Part shown: positions 48,669-58,891 of the stretch, in pieces
How the letters are laid out: each line of letters opens with the position of its first letter
How positions within the stretch are numbered: position 1 is the stretch's first letter
Source: Alnus glutinosa
Lineage: Eukaryota; Streptophyta; Magnoliopsida; Fagales; Betulaceae
DNA: 64,000 nucleotides
Assembly (NCBI RefSeq): GCF_958979055.1
Contig: NC_084892.1
Location: 6,279,501 to 6,343,500 of the forward strand
Reading direction: 5' to 3'
Translations under genes and position numbers: made by a program
The notes under the pieces: generated by a model
Told to the model about the DNA's origin: nothing
The model's database searches: none
Seen by the model: the letters and a program-made list of their open reading frames with translations, nothing else

Positions 48669-49078
48669 CTCTCATTTTCTTCTTCCATCTCCCATCTATC
48701 ACACACAATAATGTCCTTATTTCATGGACATGAATGTTTCTTTGTCCCTGACATAAACTTTGTGGTTCTTTTATTTATCTTTTCTTTCTTTCTTTATTGA
48801 ATTTGGTTGAGAAGCAAATGAAAACTTCTGTGAATTTCTTAGCAATGATCTAATCTCAAGATGAAGGTGTATGGTAGCTTTTTGTATAAAAAATTTAAAT
48901 AGAGAAAGAATAAAGAAATCTAAAAAAAATATTATTTAAATGGAATAGTGATAGTGAATAGTTAAATGGTGAGGTTGCTGGGAAAATTTTAAAAAAATGA
49001 CTTACCAGAATAGAAAAGTAGTTTTTAACTACTTTGGTGAGTAAAATTTAATGAAACTACTATAAATGCTCCTATTGA
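48410..49078. mobile_element. MITE of about 0.66 kb with inverted ends of about 100 bp
   Basis: The left end GTGCATTCCTAATAGCCTCA pairs with the complement of the right end (GGAGCATTTATAGTAGTTTCA). Further inside, CCCAGCAGCCTCACCACTTTAA pairs with CCCAGCAACCTCACCATTTAA. The interior holds a T-run (about 48634-48668). No target duplication is obvious. Confidence 0.6.
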
Positions 49079-49151
49079 TAAGCTCTAATTCAATTTTTAA
49101 AAAAAATTTGCCCACCAAACATGATATAATTGTTATTTGAAAAAAAAAGAG

Positions 49152-49404
49152 GGTAAATGTCTAATAAATCCCTGAGTCAGAGCGTCATTTGAATTCGATC
49201 CCTCACTTTTTAAAAGTAAGTATTTGGTACTTAACTTTTTCGCAAATTTGAAAATGATCCTTCCGTCATTTTTCCATCCATTTTTCTAATTTCCGTCTGG
49301 GTGAGTTAGCACTTGTCCATGTAAGCGCTTACAAGTCATAGTAAAAACGATGCCGTTTTGATTTTCGACCTTAAACGTCATCCCCAACACGTGCGGCAAG
49401 AGTT
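49152..49404. repeat. Left terminal inverted repeat of the MULE
   Basis: It matches the complement of 54842-55086 from the tip to GTGCGGCAAGAGT. Both contain AAAACGATG(C/T)CGTTTTGATTTT and a CACGTG hexamer close to the inner edge. TIRs of this class usually carry the element's promoters. Here each TIR precedes one gene. Confidence 0.92.
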
Positions 49405-49648
49405 TTAAGCATAAAGTTGAGGATTGAAGACCGTCGTCAACTCTTGGGGAAGGATGCTTAGAAAAGAAAAAAAGTTGAAAGAAGATGAAGTCGCCGGTGG
49501 AATGGAAGCCAAATTTGATCAAACCCATGCAAATAAGGTTGAGTAACGGTAATTTTTCAGATCTTAATTTCAGATCTTGTTTCTTGCTGAAATTTCTCCA
49601 AATCCGACTGTTTAGGGTTTGCAATCACCGTCACGGTCGTCCACTTCA

Positions 49649-50117
49649 ATGTCGTCTGTGAAAGCTGATTTGGGTGTGGATGCACTGACTTGCAAATACG
49701 GCCTTCGATCTCCATTAAGAACCTCTTGGACAACTGCAAATCCTGGGAGGCGCTTTTTTGGGTGTTCCATGTATGATGCACAGAAGGTAAGTGAACCGTA
49801 CCTCAACTGTTTGATAATATGCATGTATGTATAACCGGACCTTTTTTTGGGTGTGCCGTGTATTATGACGCTTATTGTGTTTTTTGTTGTGTTGTTTTGG
49901 TTAGAAAGCCGGGCAATGCCGTTTTTTCGTTTGGTTTGACAAAAAGACATGTCCCCAGGGAAAGGAAGTGCTGCCTCAATTACGTAATGAATTGAATTGC
50001 TTGAAGGAAGAGGTTATACAACTTAGAGCACGGAAAAGGCAGCTTACTCAAATGTTGCTATTTTTGACAGTTGTGTTTATTGCTTTTGTGGGAGTATGGT
50101 TGATGGGGTGCTTGTAA
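49649..50117 (+). CDS. GRF-type zinc finger, coiled-coil, membrane-segment protein of the MULE
   Basis: Two exons (49649-49786, 49905-50117; donor AAG/GTAAGT, acceptor TTAG/AAAG) give 116 residues with no internal stop. A GRF finger occupies about residues 15-58 (NPGRRFFGC, then CRFFVWFD) with Cys15, Cys39 and Cys51. Position 17, usually a cysteine in the family, is tyrosine. A leucine-rich coiled coil follows (about 68-92), then a C-terminal hydrophobic segment (about 94-114). This is the architecture of small plant proteins such as those annotated At4g04775-like. GRF fingers bind single-stranded DNA in DNA-processing enzymes such as APE2. A role in transposition is inference from its place inside the element. 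Confidence 0.75.
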
Positions 50118-50299
50118 TGTTTTTATCTTTTTGTAATGGTAGTGTGTTTGTGAAGGAAGTATTTGTAATGGTACATTCGGCTTTGGCATTTTTGGATGGT
50201 TGATGGAGTGAATTTAACACTCCCATTTTGTGACTTTGGATCATTGTATGTATGGTACTCCCATTATGTGGATTGTGCAACAATTATGTATAATATCTT

Positions 50300-50860
50300 A
50301 TGTGGAATGTGCAACAATTGTGTATAATATATGTTTGTCATCATCATAAATACATGCTAAATACCAACACAAGAACAATAACACAAAATATTGTTCATAC
50401 CACCAACATAAATTCAAGGACCACATGCATTCCAAAACCCTAACCGTGTTCACAATACCACAATGTACATTATATATCTGTTTGTTATCATCATAAATAC
50501 ATGCACAATACCAACACAAGAATAATAACACAAGGATATTGTTGATACCACAAACATAAACTCAGGGACCATTTGTCCAAAAAAGCAACATTCACTAAAT
50601 ACAACCTCTGGAAATTTGTTCATATCACCAACATAAACTACATAAACTTATTCAAAATAGCAACATTCACTAAATACAACCTCTGGAATATCACAAAATA
50701 TTGTTCATACCACCAACATAAACTCAGGGACCATTTGTCCAAAATAGCAACATTCACCTAACTACATCCACAAAAGATCACAAAATATTGTGGATACCAC
50801 CAACATAAACTATCCATTGTTTATCCAACATAACAACATTCACCTAAATAACCTCCCATA
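50300..50860. repeat. Irregular tandem repeats between the two MULE genes
   Basis: A block of about 150 bp (ATCATCATAAATACATGC to CAAACATAAACTCAGGGACC) is repeated. It is followed by shorter units containing ACCAACATAAACT and AGCAACATTCAC. It is non-coding, at the convergence point of the two genes, and may contain both transcription ends. Confidence 0.7.
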
Positions 50861-51083
50861 CACAGATTGTTCATCAAACCATTCTACCAACTGACACGAA
50901 TGTTTAGATCATTACAAAAAAAGTCAACAACAACATGTTCATTGAGTAGCCTTTGCCTTGCCCTTACGCCTTGGAACACGGGTTTGCACAGGTTGAGATG
51001 ACGTAGCTTCATTTTGAGATACCTAGAACATAGCAAAGAATAAGAACTTGAACAATACTAAATTCGGTAAATGAAGAACTTAA

Positions 51084-53905
51084 CTATATTAAACTTACAT
51101 TTGAAGAAGTTTCAGCAGTCTTCCCCTTCTTTGGGTTCCATCTCTTTCGGTTAGGGTTTAGGGGTAGATGGCAACCCTTGTAGTTGTGACCCTTAATCCC
51201 ATAGTTGCCGCATGTGACCACATACCCACTACGGCTTATCTTGTATGGGTTAGTGGGCTCATCAGGTGCCCTTCTCCTAGCTTTTCTAAGACGTCCAGGC
51301 TGAACTCTATCAACTGGAGGCAAAATTTCATCATAGGCACCAACATCTGGCCACTCTTCAGGCCCTGGCATAGCATGTACCTGTGGTTCATATGCCTGTA
51401 TGTACTTATCCATCATGTAATAGCCATCTAAAAATTGCTCAGGCTTTTGTTTGTGCATGTAAATGGCAGCACAAGCATGTGCACAAGGGATACCATTGAG
51501 TTGCCATCTCCCACATAAGCATGTACCTTGAGCCAAATTCACTATTCGACGTGCGTCGAACATGTGGTCAACCTCGAACTCCAACTCATTCTGCCATCTA
51601 CATATACAGTTCTTTGCTTCGTCCTTGGATCTTTCTAAATTCTTCTGAATTTTGGGACATATTTTGTGAGAAGCAGCTCGGACTCCTTCTTTTTTTGGCT
51701 GGAATCTTGTCATCAATTGTCCCCGGATCATTTCCAGCATCGTCAAGAGCGGCTTGTCCCTAGACTCTTTGATCCATGAATTGAATGTCTCCGCAAGGCT
51801 GTTCAGAAGCATATCACTCTTCGAATGTGTAGAAAAGGCATGTCTAGACCATGATGCAGGGTCGACATCATTAAGATACTTATAGGCACCATCATCCATA
51901 CTTGCTATCACCTTCATGTGATGCTGAAATAGCAATGCATTTGATGCTCTTGCAGCTCCCCACAACTGATCCTTGAATGTTTTCCCTTTGTATCCGTTTG
52001 ACTTGAAGTTTGCATGTAGATGACGCACACAAAATCGATGCTCAGCATGTGGCAACAAATGGTCTAGTGCGGGACCAAGCCCCTGCACATTTGCAACAAA
52101 TTATATCAATAAAGATCAGAAAAAAGACAATAAAAAAAAATAAAGCGTAAACATGACTTCCACATTACCTTCTGTCGATCAGACATAACAGTCCACCCAC
52201 GACCTTCCCCACTTCCCACATAAACATCATCAATAAGAAGTCCTAAAAACCACTCCCAAGATGCTCTTGTCTCACCCTCTGCAACCGCATATGCAATGGG
52301 GAACATATCATCATTCCCATCCTTCCCAATGGCTTACTTCCCCTTTAAGGTGGCAAGCATCCAAGCATACAACTGGCCTACAACCATACTTAAAACCTTT
52401 CTTGCATGCATCTAAGCATATATACAACCTCTGGAAGCAGGATCCCTCTATTTTCACATATGCACTACTGTTGGGATTTGACCTCAGTATGGCTTCACAA
52501 TACTTCCTTGCATGGCGGTATTGCTCCAAATGACTACCATAGATTGCCTTAAGTGCAACCTTTTTTGCTCTCCAACATCTGCCGACAGGAACATCAATAT
52601 TGTGATCCCTTTTCACCCTTTGTTGCAATGCATATGGGGTTCATGTGGGATCATCCTTGAAATCATGCATATACTTGGTGGCAAGAAACTGTACGTCAGC
52701 CCTCGTATTCTCATACTGATTCCCACATTGATGGTCTGGTCTGAATGTTTTTATCTGTATTGATTCTTTCTTTGCATCCAAAGATGCGTGAATCCTCCAT
52801 TCACAACCTTCACCTTGCTCTTTACAAACTGCACTCACCCTCACTCTATCATTGTGTTTATATTTGAAATCAAACCCATTTTGCACAGCATACCATTTTA
52901 GTGCCTTTTTAAATACACATGTATCAGCAAACAGTAGCCCCTTCTCCAACACAATTGGCACCCTCATGTCATGGTTCTCATTAAATTCTCGATACCTCCT
53001 CCTTCTTCGTTCTGTCAACTCATCATCGGACCCATCCAAACTCATCAACTCTTCACTATCGTAGTACTCTTCACCATCTTCATGTCCAGTGCTTGCATGT
53101 GGTTCATCACCCACAAACTTTCCCCACCAATTTTTCATGTATTCCTTGTTACCTGGAACATCACTTGTGAATAGATCGTCGTCATCATCAGTTATTTCAA
53201 AGTCACTCAACTGCAATTCTTCTTCATCAACTAAGTCTGGCACATCAGGAACACTACATTCAGCCCCCTTTTTCCTTCTAGCAGACATTCGGGCACCCTT
53301 TCTACCAGTGGCACCACCCCTTTTTTTCCTTCCACCCTTTGGTTTTTTTCCCTTTTTTTGTGAAACCCATTCTTTCTTTTTTGAAGGCTTTGTTGTAGCA
53401 TCACCATCGACATTCCCCTCAATATTTTCTGCATCAACCTCATGTCCAGCATTCCCCAAGCCAGCATCTCCCTCACCATTCCCTAAACCAGCATCCCCCT
53501 CAGCATTCCCTAAGCCAGCATCCCCAAGCCAACATTCCCCTCATCATCACCCTCTGGCGGTGGCAAAAACAGTACTTCCCCAACAATATCTGGTTCATCA
53601 ACCTTATGTTCGACATATATGTGAACACTCGTCAATCCATATACTTCTACAATGTTGAGAAAATCCACTACCTGTTCATCATTTGTCAATGGCTTCCCCA
53701 ATTCCTCCACATCATTGTCATCCATCTTGAACCAGTATCTTAGGTCGTTCACATACCCAAGATCCCTAACAACATCCTCAATTTCCCATGCCGAAAGGAA
53801 ATCAATATCGTAGTTTTTGATTTCATCCTTCAGCCGCCCAACATATTGAAGGCTAGGATTGTGTTGCACTACTCCACCATGGTGAATGGTTATATCCAGT
53901 AACAT
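51084..53905 (-). pseudogene. MURA-type transposase of the MULE, broken
   Basis: Order from the N-terminus: a PB1-like domain (53905 to about 53540); an acidic and basic linker with a 9-residue repeat; a MuDR DNA-binding domain (about 53000-52680); the MULE catalytic domain with CLDACHLKG and SDRQKG aspartates; a C-terminal SWIM finger (CLCGRWQLNGIPCAH, about 51480-51530); and a zinc knuckle. An 86-bp intron (52083-52168) lies in phase after SDRQK. Breaks: a one-base loss near 53523, an in-frame TGA at 52641-52643 at a position where tryptophan would fit, and a small deletion near 52330 that removes residues after CHLKG. The knuckle reads CGNYGIKGH, with tyrosine replacing its second cysteine. 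It is clearly a Mutator transposase, not a host FAR1 gene. Confidence 0.9.
53461..53525 (-). repeat. 27-bp coding repeats in the transposase linker
   Basis: Two full units and part of a third encode a glycine/asparagine/aspartate-rich 9-residue motif. The one-base loss that breaks the frame falls within this array, consistent with replication slippage. Confidence 0.75.
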
Positions 53906-54841
53906 ATCTGCAGATGACGTTGTGAATGAATGAGAGTCAAAGAATTTTTTGTTGTTGGAATTCTAATTGCTGGATATAAAATATGATGTTGAAAAAATAT
54001 GCATGGTTTAGATGAAAAGTTTGCATGAAAGGTTTGGAATACGTTGCCAACGTTTCAGAATAAAGTTTGTCCAACTGTTACTAACATGCAGCAACAATAA
54101 AGTGGACAAACTATATAAGAAAAGCTTTTAAGTTGACAAACCCAGGGACCACAAGGGACCACATGTTAACTGCATGTTTAATGGTAAGAATTTAAAGAAA
54201 TGGTTTGAAAACAAGAAGCTCAGGGACCACAATGTCAAACACATTACAGATAGTCATTGCTTACTTTATTCTGAAACACATACTCGGGATGACGAAAATG
54301 ACTCCACTGCCCCACATGTGAACTACTTAATTTATTCACAACTACCCTTATTGACAAACACATAGCACTAATTTATGTTTCCCACCACCCGTTTTACAAG
54401 CCATCACAACATCAACATCTGACCCACATGTTGAAAAGTTTGCAACATCCAGACAAATATCTACATTGAAGTCAACAACTCAACAATAACAAATTCCAAA
54501 CTAAAAGTTATATAAAATTATATCCACATCGGTGATAACAACATCATTTCTTAAAATCTGGACAAAATTACCCCAAACCCTAAATTGGGGAAACCCTAAA
54601 ATCTAAAATTACGTAAAAGTCGAGATGTTACCTTCAACACAAGGATGCCGGAAACAATGACAATGACCACAAACGGAACGGATACGAAGAGATTTTCCAC
54701 AGCAACGCTAGGGACCATGGACGGAGACGACGAGCACGGACTTTGTTTTTGGATGAATAGAAGTGACAAGTTCTTACGTTTTCCACTGTCTTCACTCTTT
54801 CCTCCCTCGGTATTTATGAAAATTTTCAAAATGCCGCCCAT

Positions 54842-55086
54842 ACTCTTGCCGCACGTGTTGGGGATGATGTTTAAGGTCAAAAATCAAAACGACATCGTTT
54901 TTACTATGACTTGTAAGCGCCTACGTGGACAAATGCTGACTCACCCAGACGGAAGTTAGATAAATGGATGGAAAAATGACGGAATGATCATTTTCAAATT
55001 CGCGAAAAAGTTAAGCACCAAATACTTACTTTCAAAAAATGAGGGATAAATGGCACTCTGACTCATGGATTTATTAGACATTTACC
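54842..55086. repeat. Right terminal inverted repeat of the MULE
   Basis: This is the complement of the left TIR, with its tip at 55086. It lies upstream of the transposase gene on one side and 188 bp upstream of the PPR start codon on the other. Confidence 0.92.
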
Positions 55087-55274
55087 AAAAGAAGAAGAAG
55101 GAAAAAAAAAAAAAAAAAAAAGAAAAAAAAAGTGCGCCCGCTAGCGTAACGTTCGATTTGCTGCTCTCAGAAAAAGCACTGGTCACTGGTCACCGTTAAG
55201 AAGAAGAAGAAGAGCAAGAAGAGCTGGAAGAAGAGGAACGGCGATTCGCTTCTCTAATCCAAAAATGCCCCAAC
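55087..55274 (+). other. Short upstream region of the PPR gene
   Basis: An A-rich tract abuts the MULE tip, followed by AAGAAG repeats and 5' UTR-like sequence. The PPR frame is open upstream of its first ATG back to a TAA at 55197-55199. The residues just before the ATG (ASLIQKCPN) look like normal PPR N-terminal sequence. Confidence 0.5.
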
Positions 55275-57781
55275 ATGCGAGTGTTGCGTCAAATCCACGC
55301 TCGCGTCCTCACTCGTTTCCTTCCTATCTCCACCCTCTCCTTCGCTCTCTCCAAAATCGCCGCCTTCTGCGCTCTCTCTCCCCTTGGCGACATCTACTAC
55401 GCGCACAGAGTTTTCTCTCTTATGCCGAACCAGAACATATTCTCTTGGAATTCAATGATAAGGGGTTGTTCCCTAATCGAGAACCCTTCAAGGGAACCCG
55501 TATATTTGTTCAGAAGATTGGTTAAAAGAGGGCACCCGTGTCCGAACTCGTTTACCTTTGCCTTTGTTCTCAAGGCGTGTTCGATTGTAACAGCCTTCGA
55601 AGAGGGTCGCCAGGTACATACGCGTGTTTTACGATCTGGGTTCGGCTCGAGCCCATTTGTTCAGACCGCGTTGGTTAATTTCTATGCAAAATGCGAACAG
55701 ATTGGGCTTGCGAAGATGGCGTTTGATGAAATTCCTGAGAGGAATTCGGTTGCATGGAGTACAATGATTAGTGGGTATGCGAAAGTCGGTTTGTTTAATG
55801 AGGCATTGGGTCTTTTTAGGGAAATGCAGAAGGCGGGTGTTGAACCAGATGAAGTTACGTTGGTGAGCATGATTTCTGCTTGCGCTGGAGCGGGAGCTCT
55901 GGATATTGGTAGGTGGTTTCACGCATATATGGAGAAGCAGATGATTGTTACTGATCTTGAACTTAGTACTGCACTCGTTAATATGTATGCCAGGTGTGGG
56001 TGTATTGAAAGAGCAAAGGAAGTTTTTCATGAAATGCTGGTGAAAGATACCAAAGTTTGGAGTACAATGATTGTGGGGTTGGCAGTTCACGGGCTTTCAG
56101 AAGATGCTTTGGATGCCTTTGCAAGGATGGAAGAAGCCAAGGTAATGACATGAAAGAGTATGTTTTTTGTTAGAAATAATTAATAGAAAGCACAAAAATG
56201 AAATGCTCCTAAGATGCGTTACAACGTTGCTTTCTTTAAGAAATTATTTGTCATCACCAGAAATTATATGCAAAGGGTTACAACAAATATTTCTCTAGGA
56301 TACAATGGAGCTCATAAATTCTCTGTTGTTTAGTTACATTTTGCACAAACAAAAACTAAACCCGAATACTCTCAGATTTTCTAATTTAACAAGAAACAGA
56401 GACTCGAAATTTAAAGTACATAACCAAGCTCTGATGCTAAGTGCGTCATCGAGGCATCCAACAACCCACCTTCATGCACACGCGCTACTAGAGTATACAC
56501 ATAAGTGCATACACCCAAACATTATTTAATGCTTAAAGTGTGTTGGGCTTTATAAATGTCAACTACACTCTTTTTCTCATTTGGGACTCTCTTCATTTAA
56601 TGCTCTTTAATACTTTATATTTAAAACATTATCAAAACACAAATAAATATATACATATTAATTATGAAAATGCTTTAACCTGTTTAGCTTGAGCCTTGAG
56701 ATGCAAATTAGCTTACGCATGTACTTGAGAGTTGATGCTTATATAGCCTAGGCCTTAGAAGCTAGGATATTTCCTGCATGCTGACTTGACTCTACTTTAT
56801 TGCAATTATAAGCTTATTGAACGAAGACCGTTTTTATTTGCAAAATGTTCAGATTGCGTTTTTCTTTTCCTGGTTGGGTAAAGTTTAAAGTAGTTACTTT
56901 AGAAACTTATGTTTGCCAACTTCTTGCAAATGGTCTTGCTGATCTCTCTTCAGGTGAAGCCCAACCATGTAACATTCCTTGGTGTCTTATCTGCATGTGC
57001 ACATGGTGGGCTAGTTTCAGAAGGTTGGAGATATTGGTCAAGGATGCTTGAATCTGGAATTGAACCATCAATGGAGCATTATGGTTGCATGGTTGATCTA
57101 CTCTGCCGAGCTGGCCTTGTTCATGAGGCTTGCAATCTTGTTGAGGACATGGCCGCGCCACCAGATCCAGTAATTTGGCGAACATTACTTGCGGGTTGCA
57201 AGAAGAATAAGATGCTGGATAGAGGTGAAAGTGTAGCTGAGCAACTTCTTGAACTAGAACCACTAAATGCGGAGAACTATATACTCCTCTCAAATTTTTA
57301 TGCATCAGTTTCTCAGTGGGAGAAGAAGAGCCAAGTGAGAAAGAAGATGAAGGAAAAGGGCATCAAGGCGGTCCCTGGGTGCAGCTCCATTGAGGTTGAT
57401 GGATTTGTGCATGAGTTTGCAATGGGTGACTGGTCCCATCCAGAGACAGAGGAGTTAACAAGAATTCTGAGAGATATTTCTGAACGGGTTCGTGAATTTG
57501 GGCACAAACCATGGATTTCGGATGTACTACACAATGTGGTTGATGAAGAGAAGGAGAGTGCTCTTGGTGAGCACAGTGAGAGGTTAGCCATTGCTTATGG
57601 GCTATTAAAGACCAAAGCACCGGCAGTAATTAGGATAGTAAAGAATCTAAGGGTTTGTGGGGATTGCCATGAAGTGACAAAGATTATCAGCAAAATCTAT
57701 GAGCGGGAAATCATTGTCAGGGACCGGGTTCGATTCCACAGGTTCGTCAATGGAACTTGTTCTTGTAGGGATTTCTGGTGA
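55275..57781 (+). CDS. PLS-class pentatricopeptide repeat protein with E/E+ and DYW-type deaminase domain
   Basis: It probably binds an organelle RNA and supports C-to-U editing at specific sites. Two exons (55275-56141, 56954-57781) encode 564 residues. The repeats are of PLS type (for example NIFSWNSMIRG, VAWSTMISGYAK, KVWSTMIVGLA). The PG box starts at Pro430-Gly431. The DYW domain has His496-Ser-Glu498, Cys524-x-x-Cys527-His528 and ends Asp-Phe-Trp (562-564) instead of Asp-Tyr-Trp. The zinc-binding deaminase residues are therefore present. The intron is 812 bp with strong borders (AAG/GTAATG, TTCAG/GTG) and interrupts the repeat array, which is uncommon in this mostly intronless family. 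Organelle targeting is not obvious at the chosen start. The edited transcript cannot be predicted here. Confidence 0.92.
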
Positions 57782-58891
57782 ACATCAATATTTTGGAGCT
57801 TCCTTGCATTTTTTTAGACTACCTCTTGCCCTTGAAAGTTATCATTTCATTTATGATTTCTCGAATGGCAAAATACTCCTTATTTGGGGACTTTGTATGA
57901 GGTTTACCTGCTTAGTAGGCCATGGCAGAAAGCACTTGGAGAGGCAGAGATTAATCAACAATTTTGTCGAGAACTTAAATTTCTCAAGAGGCATCAAATA
58001 AGCGGCATCCATTGACAAAACATTTCAAGTGCTCAAAAAGTGTTTCCTAATCCCCGCACCGTTTATGTCCCAGTTCAGTTTCTTTTTTCTCATTTATTTG
58101 ATGTAAATTAACATCAAGAAACTAGAAATTTCCAAGCATGGATAAGTTATTACACAAATTTACTCTTTTTTAAGCATCAACTACTGGCCGTGTTTCTTGT
58201 TCTTATTTCCCTTGTTCCTTCTATTTAAGGCATAAGTGCAACAAGGTAAGCAGCAAGTAGAGTTACCTCAGCCACCTGGCTACATAGGGTCGCTCGCAAT
58301 GGCATGTTTGGCAATGCCCTCTGCATGTTGGAACTGGATCCTCTTCAGTTGAAATGAAAGAGGAGCCGGTTCCTTATATTTGATGGGCATTTTTGTTATT
58401 TCACTTTTTGTTGGACAAAAATGCCCCTCAAGTATGAGGAACTGGAACTGGAGAGGATCCGAATTCCTGCACTGTTGCTCTGCAGAAGCGGATCTTCAGC
58501 CACCACGGGTTGCCGATGAAGCCGGTGAGGAGAGGGGGAAAAAAAAAGAATCTTTTCAGTTTTGAGAAATCTGAGACTGGGCACGAGATCAGTGTTCTAC
58601 AAAATCATTTCTGGAATATATATGCAGTGAATAATGCCAAAATGCTAGAAAATTACCTCACCCAAAAATCAAAGCAAATGTAGAAATAAGCATTTTTATT
58701 TAAGGAGAAATGAACAACAAACATAGTTCCCACGAGTTATTCCAATACAAAGGCACATCACATCATCTGATCCAAGCCACGCATCACCAGTAAACATGTG
58801 CCTGAGCCCTCTCAGCCCCGACCCTGAGCCCCACTCTCCCTAATAATGCTAGAGCATCCTACTCAGACAAATATCATGATTACTGAAATAC
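57782..58891. other. Spacer between convergent PPR and SIP2-type genes
   Basis: It holds both 3' UTRs. On the minus strand, AAATAAA near 58696-58702 is a candidate polyadenylation signal for the SIP2-type gene. A short inverted-repeat element lies at 58330-58468. Confidence 0.5.
58330..58468. mobile_element. About 139-bp MITE-like inverted repeat
   Basis: GGAACTGGATCCTCTTCAG on the left pairs with the complement of CTGGAGAGGATCCGAATTCC on the right. TTGATGGGCATTTTTGT pairs with ACAAAAATGCCCCTCAAG. Boundaries are approximate. Confidence 0.6.

Larger units (their letters stand above)
49152..55086. mobile_element. Mutator-like element (MULE) with long TIRs and two convergent genes
   Basis: Terminal inverted repeats of about 250 bp, both starting GGTAAATGTCTAATAAATCC, bound a 5.9-kb element. 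Inside are a plus-strand GRF zinc-finger gene reading in from the left TIR and a minus-strand MURA-type transposase reading in from the right TIR. This is the MuDR layout. Flanks are A/G-rich simple sequence, so a 9-bp duplication cannot be read with confidence. The TIRs are close to 90% identical by eye. The transposase is broken, so the copy is probably not autonomous now. Confidence 0.9.

Noticed and set aside
53089..53658. 189-codon plus-strand open frame
   Set aside because: It is antisense to the MULE transposase linker. Its serine/proline/phenylalanine-rich content mirrors the biased coding strand, and it has no domain.
51084..53905. Possible domesticated FAR1/FHY3 or MUSTANG host gene
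   Set aside because: It lies between long TIRs, has a frameshift, a stop and a deletion, and carries a MULE-typical PB1-like and SWIM layout. It is a transposon gene.
49143..55095. 9-bp target duplication of the large MULE
   Set aside because: Both flanks are A/G simple sequence (AAAAAAGAG and AAAAGAAGA) and do not match exactly, so the duplication is not claimed.
55629..56090. Antisense frames over the PPR gene (also 56907-57305)
   Set aside because: They are shadows of the PPR coding sequence, which shows clear family motifs on the plus strand.
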